This document shows, one piece after another, positions 23,611-32,989 of a DNA stretch of 64,000 nt; positions within the stretch are counted from its first letter, which is position 1, and each line of letters opens with the position of its first letter. The DNA is from Histoplasma ohiense (lineage: Eukaryota; Ascomycota; Eurotiomycetes; Onygenales; Ajellomycetaceae). Below the pieces are notes generated by a model. That model did not search any database. It was not told the origin of the DNA and saw only the letters and a program-made list of their open reading frames with translations. The DNA lies in assembly GCA_017607445.1 (NCBI GenBank), contig JAEVHH010000004.1, forward strand, positions 4,154,001-4,218,000. Reading direction: 5' to 3'. The position numbers were made by a program, and so were the translations under genes.

Positions 23611-25958
23611 TTAACACAAAAAATCCCCTTCATTCAACCACCCAGCCCCAATAGCAAAAGCCACGAGATCCCCCGCGCAATGCAAATCCTCAATTCCGCT
23701 CTCGACGCTTAGCATATCCGCCGTTGCCTGAAGGCGAATTGCTAATTCCTCTCCCAACATCTGCTGATGCCGCGGCCGTTGCTGACAGCTCATAGCGGCA
23801 GGGTCCAATTGTTTTCTTCCATCATCACCGTCACCATTAATCCCCGCACCCGTTTTAACTTGACGAATCGCTTTCTTTGATGACTTGGGTGGTGGAGAAC
23901 CTGCTCCACCAACAGTGTCACCATTTTCATTATAGTGTATGGCATGGTTTTGTAGTTTGTGATTTGCCGGACGGGGCGTAAGTGGTAGCCGTTGTTGTGG
24001 CTGTCGTTGCTCAGGCACCCGGTATGCACAGGCTGGCTTCATTTTCTTCAATAACATCCGTAGCAGAAATGAAAGCCAGATGAGGTTCGTTCTAGGGTTA
24101 TAATCCTTCCATTGCAGGGGTCTAGAAGGGGGTTGTGTAGAGCTGAGGAGATTGTCTTGATGATATATTTCGGATCGCATACTAATAATTTAGGGTTTGT
24201 GAATTAACTGATTAGGATAGAAAAGAGCGACACGACTTGGCCCAAAATGAGAGCTATATTTCATGTAACTGATTTGGATGATTGGGGAAGGAAAGAAGAG
24301 GAGAAAAGGGAAAGAAAGTAACTCACTATCGATAAGTATCCCTGAGCAGCTTCTCATCTTCGTCTCGCCCAATAGCGCCAAAGATCTGCCTCTTGTCAAG
24401 ATCCGACCACGCAATCGCTACTGGTTCTTTTTTGCTCTCGGTCGCCGCCTCTGATTCCGCCTGCATATCTGTGTCCGCAGTATCTGTTGGTTGTAATTCG
24501 GCTCTCGAAAGTGAATAATCGATTATGGTAGTTTCAAGTCCACTCAAACCAAACCCAGTGGCTCCACCTTCCAGTCCTTCTGGTCTCGACTTCCCTAGCT
24601 CCGTCAAAATATTGCCACCTTTCTTCCTAGGTTTGATACAGATATTTCCAAGGTGCAGGTCGCGGTGCTGTAACAGCCATCAGTAACCATAGAAAACATT
24701 TCTGCAAGTCCTTCCATATCTACTCCGTCCTGTGAAAGGGGATAGATACGGGAATCATTTCACTTCAAAATCATACCTCAAACGCCGCAAACTGCTCCGC
24801 TCTCGCAAGCGCCAACGCCACTCCCCAAAAGATATCGTAAACCTGAAAAGTCGATGACCACGGAAACTTCTCCAACTCGCAGCCAGCATTATCCATCTCC
24901 AAAACCGCCCACAATTGCGTATCTGGATACGACTTCGGCTTACTGGGATCCGGATTAAAACACTCATGCTCGTTCGTTTGGCTATACCGCATCCACGCCT
25001 GCTGGTAAGTCTCCGGAAACCTGCCCTGGACCACATGCACCTCCCGAAACCTCGCAAAGCCCGGGATGGGATCAAGCAGTTTCAACAGCTGCACCTCAGA
25101 CACGATCTCCTGGACGGTGGTGAATTTCTTCGAGCCCACCCCACGCTGCGCGCGGAGGGGGATAATTTTGAATACGCCATCCCTGTACACTTTTAACCGT
25201 GCTAGTCGTGACTTAGAGAGATTGCATTTAGAAATATCCTTGCTCAGCCGTAGCTGGTAGACTTCTCCGTAGGAGCCCTCTGCGATCTTTTCGACGGTGA
25301 ACATATCCCCCGTCCGTCGAGCCCAGCTTGCGAACCTTTGGATTCCGCGCGAGGATATCGGGGATGCTGCCTCTTTGAGGATGGGGCGCACGTAGTTATT
25401 GAGTTTTAGGTCTTCAATCCAACCGGAGGACCTTCGTGGTTTTCGTTTGGATTTAACGGCGTCCGGGGGTTTGGACCCGCTTGGATCGCGATCGCTATCA
25501 TGTGCAGCGTCATCTCGCCGGGCATCTTTGTAAGCGGGTATCCCGACCTCGATCAAAGGCTGTCCGCCTTGTCGAATGTCCCTTTCCCGTAGCGCATGTA
25601 GCTCTTCTGCAGTATTGACATCCTCAGCATCCCTATCAACATGAGCTTTCCCCCGTTTAACATCGAGCTGAAGCGCCGATAAACCGTTTTCCATTGCCGT
25701 GATCATATCCCCAATCTTAGCCTCCTCAACCCTTTCACTTTCTACAGTAGGAACTGCATTCGAAGCATTCTGATGGTCCCTCTCGAGCACCGCACGGGGC
25801 GCATTTGTTTTTCGTTTGCCATAGACCTTTTTTGATCCAATAGCAGTGCCCGCAGTAGTTGCTGACCTCTTCTTGTATGTATGAGCATTCCGGGGCACCT
25901 TCTGGGTTGAAGATACAGGGGTGGCTGAAGGGGAGAAAAGCGACATATCGTGTCGCAT
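23611..25958 (-). CDS. Haspin-like serine/threonine kinase
   Basis: Three exons (25958-24777, 24667-24327, 24181-23611; introns 109 and 145 nt) encode 697 residues. Haspin phosphorylates histone H3 Thr3 at mitotic centromeres and so recruits the chromosomal passenger complex. The long N-terminal region is basic and disordered. The kinase domain has a Gly-rich loop IAEGSYGEV at 225-233, the ATP-site Lys at 264, catalytic HRDLHLGN at 395-402, and DYSLSR at 444-449 in place of DFG, a haspin hallmark. The last exon holds the family C-terminal TYRYMRSEIYHQ and NPRTNLIWLSFLL. Ser/Pro-, Gly- and Lys-rich sequence interrupts the C-lobe after NENGD. The frame is open 52 codons further upstream, but that part reads like translated UTR, so the ATG at 25958 was preferred. 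Confidence 0.9.
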
Positions 25959-26385
25959 GGCAGAATTGGTCGTTAGATGTGTGACTGGGGATGGTGAAGT
26001 AAACCAAAAGAATGGAAAAAGGAAAATGTAAATAAATGTAAATAAATGTAAATACAGGGCTTTGTAGCTGAGTTGGCAGTCGGCAAATGCTGAGGATGGG
26101 GAATTGCCTTCCATGGTTTAGCTCCCGCCCGATTGGGTTTAGCACAACATTGCTCCCAGCATCTGGTTGGTGGCGATTGACACTTTACTGCTATTGGCCC
26201 ACCGAGGCCATCGATGTGCGGTGCGCTAGTCCGTAACAGGTAGAACAGTCACCTGACACCTACTTCACGTCATCAACCTGGGGCCAAACTATCTCCTCCT
26301 CAAGAATCAGGAACACTACGATCTATCTCATATAGCTGCTGCTCCACCCCGCTATCTAGTTCTACGCCTCTAACAGTATACACCC
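25959..26385. promoter_or_regulatory. Divergent promoter, haspin / nucleotidyltransferase-like
   Basis: 427 bp separate two divergent starts. It contains a threefold 10-bp repeat at 26025-26054. No other feature is seen. Confidence 0.55.
26025..26054 (+). promoter_or_regulatory. Three phased GTAAATA sites upstream of haspin
   Basis: GTAAATA occurs at 26028-26034, 26038-26044 and 26048-26054, exactly 10 bp apart, within three copies of ATGTAAATAA. The motif matches the forkhead consensus RYAAAYA. The sites lie 70-97 bp upstream of the haspin start. Forkhead factors drive G2/M genes in yeasts, so control of a mitotic kinase is plausible. The regulatory role is inference. Confidence 0.5.
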
Positions 26386-27263
26386 ATGATGGATGGTTAC
26401 AAAAAGCTTTCTTTGGCAAAATGCGACTAGGCCCCTGGAGAAATCCTGGACAACGCAGGTGTGAGACACTGTATCGTCGGTGATCTCATTGTCGTCGCCG
26501 TTGGATATCCACTGGTTCCCTTCGATTTCCAATTCGCAATTGCAGATGAGCAACTGGAAAGTGCCCGTTCAGCTCTTGCTTCCGGAGGCTACCAAGAAGT
26601 CCCCCAAACCCATCAGAGATTTTTTGACAGAACTGCAACCAACGAGAGCACAACAGGCTGGCCAGGTTATCGATTTTTACCTAATGATGCTGATGATTGG
26701 ACGACGAGCATCATTATTGTGCCTGCAAAGTTCTGGCATCTCGATTTGAGCCGCGATGCCTGGAGTAGGGACACCTTTCTCTTTCCCAATTCCCCTTGCA
26801 GATTCCCGCGGAGGCTTGTCTATTTTCGAGGTGAACTCTAGTTCTTCCAAACGTTGTGTCATTCAATATGACTATCTATATGCTAGCTATAATTGATATC
26901 GTCGCCGACCGCTATTCGGCTAAAGACTTAAATACTACCATTACCTGTTACTTTGAGTGTCACTATGTATACCTTCTGAGTTTTGTCAAAGATATAATCG
27001 CATACCTTCCTGATGAGGATCAATTCTTTGTTGAGCTATTCCGCAGGGTCATAATGCGCCATGTGCGGCAGAAGGTCTGTTTTCAGAGACAGCAGATCCG
27101 CGCGGGGATCGTAACTCCTGAAGAAGCAAGAGCTCTGATTCCAAGGCCGGACCTGAAGCTTGCGGCTATAAAACAGAAGTACCGAGATCGTGCAGATAGC
27201 ATGCTTCAAGAGGGCCACGACATAGAACATCCGAAGGGCATTGGACCGTCTACCACTAGTTAA
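26386..27263 (+). pseudogene. Nucleotidyltransferase-like orphan with early stop
   Basis: The protein belongs to a group of fungus-specific orphans that I associate, without certainty, with the nucleotidyltransferase fold. From ATG at 26386 the frame reads MMDGYKKLSLAKCD and then a TAG at 26428-26430. It resumes in the same frame with EILDNAGVRHCIVGDL. A clean 56-nt intron (26831-26886, GTGAAC to CTAG) joins VYFR to AIIDIVADRYSAKDLN, and the frame then stays open to 27263 with LIPRPDLKLAAIKQKYRDR at the end. With the TAG read through it would be about 273 residues. No in-frame ATG lies close after the stop, so normal translation would lose the conserved N-terminal half. Alternatives are a sequencing error, an unseen upstream exon using the CTAG acceptor at 26430, or readthrough. 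Confidence 0.65.
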
Positions 27264-27806
27264 ATGGATGACCCTGGGCAAAATGCATTCAGGATGACAT
27301 CTGACATGGTAAACGTATACCATATGTTGGGTTTGTGAGAAAATTGAGCTGCCGGCAAGGTATTTTTCGGCATTCCTGCTCAGAGCCCCTTTCAACCTTG
27401 TGGCACCGGCAGCGAATGCTGAAAAAACTTTCTCGGTTCTTGCTTTGATCATGCATTTCGTAGTGAGGTGGAACTAACTAGTGAGGCAATTCAAAATTTC
27501 CCTGCCTCCATTCTCTCTTTCCTCTTGATAACTCTGCCCAAGTTTACTCGTACTCTCGTTTCTTTCTCCTTCCTCACCCTGCTCACATTCATACTGCGAC
27601 TTCTCGATTCTATTTAGCTTTAACATGCCCCAACTAAAAAGTGCCTCGCGCCTTCCCCCTATCCTCCCCGCGCCTGATATAATTTCGCAGGAGGTATTCG
27701 TGGCATAATAGCAACAAGGGTCTACTGGTGGACAAACAGGAGCTAGCTTGCAGCGTGTTACGTGCGAATCCAGAGTTTCCACCCAATTGAACGTTGATTT
27801 AGAGTG
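27264..27806. other. Intergenic spacer between the two broken genes
   Basis: About 540 bp with a pyrimidine-rich stretch at roughly 27490-27600, likely promoter-type sequence for the following pseudogene. No coding signal is seen. Confidence 0.5.
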
Positions 27807-28694
27807 ATGTCGAGCAAAACCGGAAATATCCAAGCCTGCATTCAGGCAGTTGAGAAGTGTCTCGGGGACCGTTTCGTCCTGATCGGCGGGGCGGCGATGC
27901 AGCTGCTCGGGAGCAACCGAACAACCAGTGACGTCGACATTCTTGTTTCCACCAAAGAAAACATCTCCTCACTGGTCAGTTTGCTGGCAGGCCAGCAAGG
28001 GTTTTCCAACATCGGAGGAGAACTTCATTTTGGTGATGGTGAAACTGTGACTCTTGACATTCTTACGACAGCCGTCGACACCGTAACATTGGAAAATCTG
28101 GGGCCCTAACGTACTCACACTGGGCCGAATTCGCGTTCCGAACCTTGACTATGTGATAAGATAGCACTATGACCACTAGATTATCCATAGCAAAAAGCCA
28201 ACGTAACCATTTTTTAAATGGTTGCGCTCATAGTGATATATATACCCGTGGGCGTGGTGGTGTGGCCCGGCCCACAGTGGACATGGCCACCCAACCTACC
28301 ACCTATACACTGCGACCGCCAGCCCCAGCATAGTGGGGGAACCACAACTACGCGTTAGCAATGAAAATCAAATGCTTTTATCTTCGACGGGACGATGAGA
28401 ATGGACAGGAGAAGCGGCGGAGTGATGTCTCTGATGCGAAATTTTTATGTCGCAGGCTGGCCCAGGATGGGCAGACTATTACCGACCAGTGCGCTGAGGA
28501 ATTTCAGTTCGGGTTTTACCATATGTTAGAGCTTCGTCAGAAGCTCAGTGACCGGGCTGTCAGCGACTTCATCTTCATTGGGGGAAGAAAACTGATACAA
28601 CCTTGGGGAAAAAAACACTCCGGAACAGCGGGAGTACTTTGGATGCTTCGCCGAGCCTGGGACGGATCCGTTATCTGTTATACTGGAGGAATGA
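27807..28694 (+). pseudogene. Nucleotidyltransferase-fold orphan, frameshifted
   Basis: The first frame (27807-28106) has the nucleotidyltransferase signature: VLIGGAAMQLLGS followed by TTSDVDIL, whose paired Asp would bind metal. Three breaks follow. At about 28107 the frame ends at TAA, while the +1 frame continues as VLTLGRIRVPNLDYV. At 28156-28354, 199 bp lie between that segment and AMKIKCFYLRRDDENGQ. At about 28610, in an A-rich run, the frame shifts again to TPEQREYFGCFAEPGTDPL and stops at 28694. Part of the 199 bp could be spliced (GT at 28153, AG at 28333, in frame), but the two frameshifts remain. The family acts on unknown substrates. It lies 540 bp from another broken gene of similar type on the same strand. 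Confidence 0.7.
28156..28354. repeat. Hairpin-bearing insertion in a pseudogene
   Basis: CACTATGA at 28165 pairs with TCATAGTG at 28228, and inside it 28202-28212 pairs with 28216-28226 (10 of 11). A third CATAGTG is at 28329. The ends are flanked by TA on both sides, so a TA-target MITE-like insertion is possible; ends further out do not match well. The other reading is a true intron that has drifted. Confidence 0.35.
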
Positions 28695-29204
28695 TGACCG
28701 GATGGACCGTCTTTTCATTGTTTTTCTTTTTCGAGGTTTGAAACCCAACGGAACACTCATCCTTGTTTACTTTTCAAATGATTTGCTGACCCTGAACCAG
28801 ATTCACGAAATGTTGAACTGAAGGATCGATGGTTGGATGGACTGTCTCTTTTTTTAATTTTATGGTCTGCTGGTTTGGTTTGAAAACCCCATGAAGTGCT
28901 CATTTTTATTTGTTTTTCGAATGCAGAGTGCCAATTCCAGTTAGCAGTTCAGTTTTGAGGATTATTTTGAAGCATTCAAAAGTGATGTTGAGTACCTCTG
29001 TGGAGCGTACTTCAGATGAGAAGGTGCTTTGATACCAAATCTGTATCTAAAACAGTGCTGAGTTTGTCAATTAACAGAACCCTCATTATAGTTATTACAA
29101 ATCGATTTCTCTATATTCAAGGTCTGAGTATCTAGTTCTTGGTTCTTATACTTAAACGCATTGTTGTATTTAAAGACTTTTGTGTCTTAATTGTGATACA
29201 CTTT

Positions 29205-29554
29205 CTATTGACTCCGAGTGATCTCATCACGCTGAGGGGATCGAAATACCCATTCCACTCCGTCATCAAATACCACAAACACCGCCCAGTATAAGATGCC
29301 GTCAGCCAGCGCTTGAGTAGTGTCACAAGAGCAGGATCTTCCATGACGCAATGAGCGTGCTAGTTGACAGAGTGCATCGACATATTGAAAGTTGCATGGC
29401 GAAAAAGCCTTATGGCCATAATGTTGGTTTTGGCGTTGACTCTGGGATGTGCGTTGGCTAGCAGCGGATTTTTTGAAGGTCCCCGTTGAGCTATCAATCT
29501 CCACTGCAAAGCCGCCAGTAACAGGATAGAGAATAGCTTATCAAGTTTGATCAT
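29205..29554 (-). pseudogene. Possible frameshifted small secreted protein
   Basis: An ATG at 29554 begins MIKLDKLFSILLLAALQ, a good signal-peptide core. The continuation in another frame, AVEIDSSTGTFKKSAASQ, runs about 100 codons to 29205 with four Cys in a CNFQYVDALCQ and CSCD arrangement. One indel near 29510 would join them. I do not recognise the family and chance cannot be excluded. Confidence 0.3.
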
Positions 29555-29699
29555 GGTGAAGAGTGTCCAACATCCATTACAACCAAAAGCTGTCCACGGG
29601 TGCACCAAGGCTTGTCACGTGCAACCCACTGGCAACTATTTTTTCCTGCTTGGCCACATGCAAACCGGCAGTCGGCCAGTCTGACATCTCGGCCTCGTC

Positions 29700-29743
29700 T
29701 TCTTCCTCTTCTTCTTCCTCTTCTTCTTCCTCTTCTTCTTCAC
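29700..29743 (+). repeat. TTCTTCCTC repeat before MDM34
   Basis: A pure pyrimidine tract made of about five TTCTTCCTC-like units, 245 bp upstream of the MDM34 ATG. Pyrimidine tracts are frequent in filamentous-fungal promoters and 5' UTRs. Confidence 0.7.
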
Positions 29744-29988
29744 CCTCTGGTCTCCCTGTTTGCTCTTCTTATTTTTTCTTATTTATCACCCGCCTGCATC
29801 TGCATCATCACCACCTCGCCAGCACGCGACGCCATTGTTTCCGTTCCCGCCCGCTTCTGCTCGTTTTGCGCCAAACCGTCGCATTTTCTCCCCCTTTGGC
29901 CGAACGCGCGTCGACCCCGTTTGATCTCCATCCATCGTCTCTCTCATACTGCATATCGGACCGTCCTCATGTCGCGTGTGTCGCCGGA

Positions 29989-32000
29989 ATGGCGTTCAAC
30001 TTCAACTGGTCGCCGCTCATGGCAGACGCGGGCTTCTACACCAGGGCGCAGGAGCTGCTGACTGCTGCGCTGAACAAATCGCCCAAACCCCCGATTATCG
30101 TCGACGATATCGTGGTGACCGAACTGAACCTGGGCTCCAACCCCCCAGAGCTAGAAATCCTGGAAATAGGTGATCTGGCAGAGGACAGGTTTCGGGGTAT
30201 TTTCAAGATGTCCTATGCTGGAGATGCATTCTTGACCCTCAAGACCTGTGTGCAGGCGAACCCCTTGAATACATATCTCCTTACTCGGCACCCCTTTGCC
30301 TCTCCACAACCACTTGCTGCTGCGTAAGTTCCGGCTTTGCTATTCCCTTCTGGTCTATGCTCTTGTTTCACTGGTGATGTGGGCAAAATAATTATAAGAG
30401 AAAATTAAACGTAAAATTCGAGCCGTGAAATTTGCTGACGGGTTCATATTTCTGCTGAAGAACCGGTTTGACTATCCCACTTCAAATTACCCTCTCCGAC
30501 ATAAAACTCTCAGGTTTCGTTATTCTCGTCTTCTCGAAGCAAAAGGGCATTACAGTCGTCTTTCGGAACGATCCCCTCGAATCCCTAAAAGTCTCGTCGA
30601 CCTTCGATTCGATCCCTTTTGTCCGCGATTACCTCCAAAAGGAAATCGAGGGCCAGCTACGAATTCTCTTCATGGACGAGTTGCCTGCGATTATCCATAG
30701 GCTTTCTTTGCGCCTATGGGGAACGGAATATAGTGAACTTGAAACCACTTCGGCTCAAGTCACGAATCCACCCCTTGAAGGACCAGGCCTGGATCCTTTA
30801 TTGAATCCCCCCGAGGATCCTGTCGACGCATCCGGGAACGTTCTGTCTACTTCAGAAATCGCATCCCTATCTCTGGATTCCGGCGTCGAGATGCATTCCC
30901 TCTTCTCCCGCAAGAACGTCCTCCGTCTAGCCGCGCTGACGGATTCCCAGAGGACGCTATCCTTATTCACGCCTTCTATCCAAGAAGTTGTTTTCAGAGC
31001 ATGGACAGGTTTGATGGAGCAGGCTGACGGTCCCAGCGGCCTCGTCTCCCCCATGAGTCCCCCGCTCTCCAGAACCCATTCACACGTCGCAACATCATCA
31101 CTTTCACTCCAAGATGCTGCAAGTCTGGCATCGTCTTCGCACAGTCGACTGAGTCTTCCCTCAACAGGGTTTAGCGGTTACGGGCTCAGCATGGGTGCCG
31201 GTCGCCACTCAAAGGCTCACGCGAGGAAGCGAAAGAAGCGAGTCGTGGATCTTCGACGACGGCCGAAGAATACAGATGATATGGAGAGCGTCAGCGGCGA
31301 AAGCGCATTCACGGAGAGTACAAGTGCAGCCTCTGTATTTTCGGGCTCAACCATCCCAGAAGAGAATAACGATGACCCCGTAACCCCTCCAAGTTCTCCA
31401 CCACGTACGATCAGACAACCAACCCTATGTGACCGCATCGTTGCCCGCAACGGTGCCGAAAGAAATGCGCGGAGAGGTATCCCCGCAGAATTCGGACACG
31501 ATATCCCTGCTTCCCGCACTACGCCGCCTACTGCCAATGATATAGCTAGGATGCTAGCAACTACCTCCTCTCTCCAGCAACAACTGCACCCTGCAAACTC
31601 GAAACCACTACCGCCACAAGTACCACCTCAAGAACCAGCTCTTCGTCCGTCTTTAACTTCTAACTCCCCTTACCCAATCGAGAAACCCAACGCCTCAAAC
31701 TACACATCTTCGGGAGATTCACAACAACAACAGCAGCAGCAGCAGCAGCAGCAGCATCAAACCCACCTGCCCTCATCGTTAATCATGGAAGCAGCCCAGA
31801 GCGGCGGCATCCTGGAGCAGGCATGGATGATGAAAATGGCCAGTGAAATTGCCCGTAGGATCCAGGATGAGAAGATGGGCGGCGAGGATGCTGCCGGCAG
31901 CAGTAACAATAAGAACGACAACAAGAATAATAATACTAGCGGATTTTGGGAACGGTCGTTGATGCGCTCGCATACACCACCACCTGCTTATCGACATTAA
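29989..32000 (+). CDS. mdm34: ERMES complex subunit Mdm34
   Basis: Two exons (29989-30323, 30461-32000; intron 137 nt) encode 624 residues. Mdm34 is the mitochondrial outer-membrane subunit of ERMES, which tethers ER to mitochondria and transfers phospholipid through SMP domains. The N-terminus MAFNFNWSPLMADAGFY and the SMP region (about 1-200, including LEILEIGDLAEDRFRGIFKM and the post-splice LTIPLQITLSDIKLSG) are characteristic. A long disordered middle follows, with a basic HARKRKKR patch, a Gln run near residue 532, and the conserved C-terminal helix SGGILEQAWMMKMASEIARR. The start is fixed by family conservation although the frame is open upstream. The window has no other ERMES subunit. 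Confidence 0.96.
31722..31756 (+). repeat. CAA/CAG repeat coding poly-Gln in Mdm34
   Basis: Three CAA then about eight CAG codons give roughly eleven Gln just before the conserved C-terminal helix of Mdm34. Length variation between strains is likely. Confidence 0.9.
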
Positions 32001-32989
32001 GAAACATCTTCGGGCTAACTCGGGTCTCCAGCCTCGAAATTTTTGTTTTTGTTTTAATATACTATCTTTTCATTTCATTCCCGTTTTCTTTTTACGTTTT
32101 CTTCATTTTCTTTTCTTTTCTTTTCTTCCCTCGTCCTTTCCCTGGTGTCGCATGTATGGCGTTTCCGGCAGCATCGCGTGTTTTTGCCTCTAAAATGTCT
32201 TTATATACATTCTGCATATCTTCCCTCCACCGCGCAGATGAGAATCTCAGAACCCACAAGCCCTTTTACTTCACGGTCGTTTACGAAAAATTTTTATTCT
32301 TTGTATATTTTTTCCCTCGCTCCAGCCCTCTCTTCTGGATTTCCCCTCTCCCTCCTAAGTGTGGGGAAAGAGAAGGGGGTCTTCTTCTGTTTTGTATTAT
32401 ATATTGGCGCATGGGCGAAATCTAGGACCTTTGGATACCCTTTTGTTTTTCCTTTGTATTTTGGAAATATATTTAAATGGGTATTTTTCTACGGTGGACA
32501 AAAAATCGAGGAGGTGGAAGGGCAGGGAATAATCTTTACTGCGATCTGGCTGCTGGTGGATATAGGGACTTTTTTTATATTTTTATTTTTATTTTCCCTT
32601 TCTTCTTTTTTTCTGTTGCAAGCACCAAATACTCTCAACTCAATCCTTCGTGTAAAGAGATGTCTTACATGACAGTCGATCGTTAATAATGTGTATAGTT
32701 AGTTAAATACTAATTTCCTTTGTTGAGCTTTGAGCCGCAAACCTACCTGAAGCAACTTGAGCTTCATTCAATGGAAATTCACTCTATCTTTTCCATCAAT
32801 CTAAAATCCGTTTTTTGACCTTACCTGCATAATCTGTGTTGCTGACTAGGGCCCCGAAGCCAAGCTGTCAGCTTCGCCTTACCCAGATCCTTGTTGGTCG
32901 AAATTTCCCCCGACCTCACCTCCACAGCCCAATTCATTTTCCCACGGCACGACAAACTCTGAGGTCGCCAAAGAAGTCGCAACGACACA
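32001..32989. other. Intergenic region, MDM34 / CCDC47
   Basis: Almost one kilobase between two plus-strand genes, T-rich in its first 650 bp (probable MDM34 3' UTR and terminator) and more GC-rich before the next start. No gene is seen. Confidence 0.5.

Larger units (their letters stand above)
28695..29988. other. Region between pseudogene and MDM34
   Basis: Holds a diverged direct repeat (about 28700-28770 and 28835-28911), a frameshifted minus-strand frame at 29205-29554, and a TTCTTCCTC repeat at 29700-29743 close to the MDM34 start. The frame upstream of the MDM34 ATG is open but reads as poly-Ser and low complexity. Confidence 0.5.

Noticed and set aside
25959..26114. 52-codon upstream extension of haspin
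   Set aside because: Reads as translated AT-rich promoter or leader (many Phe, Tyr, Leu) and contains the phased GTAAATA repeat; the start at 25958 is preferred.
29563..29988. In-frame N-terminal extension of Mdm34
   Set aside because: It is poly-Ser and low complexity from a TTCTTCCTC repeat; the conserved protein starts at MAFNFNWSP (29989).
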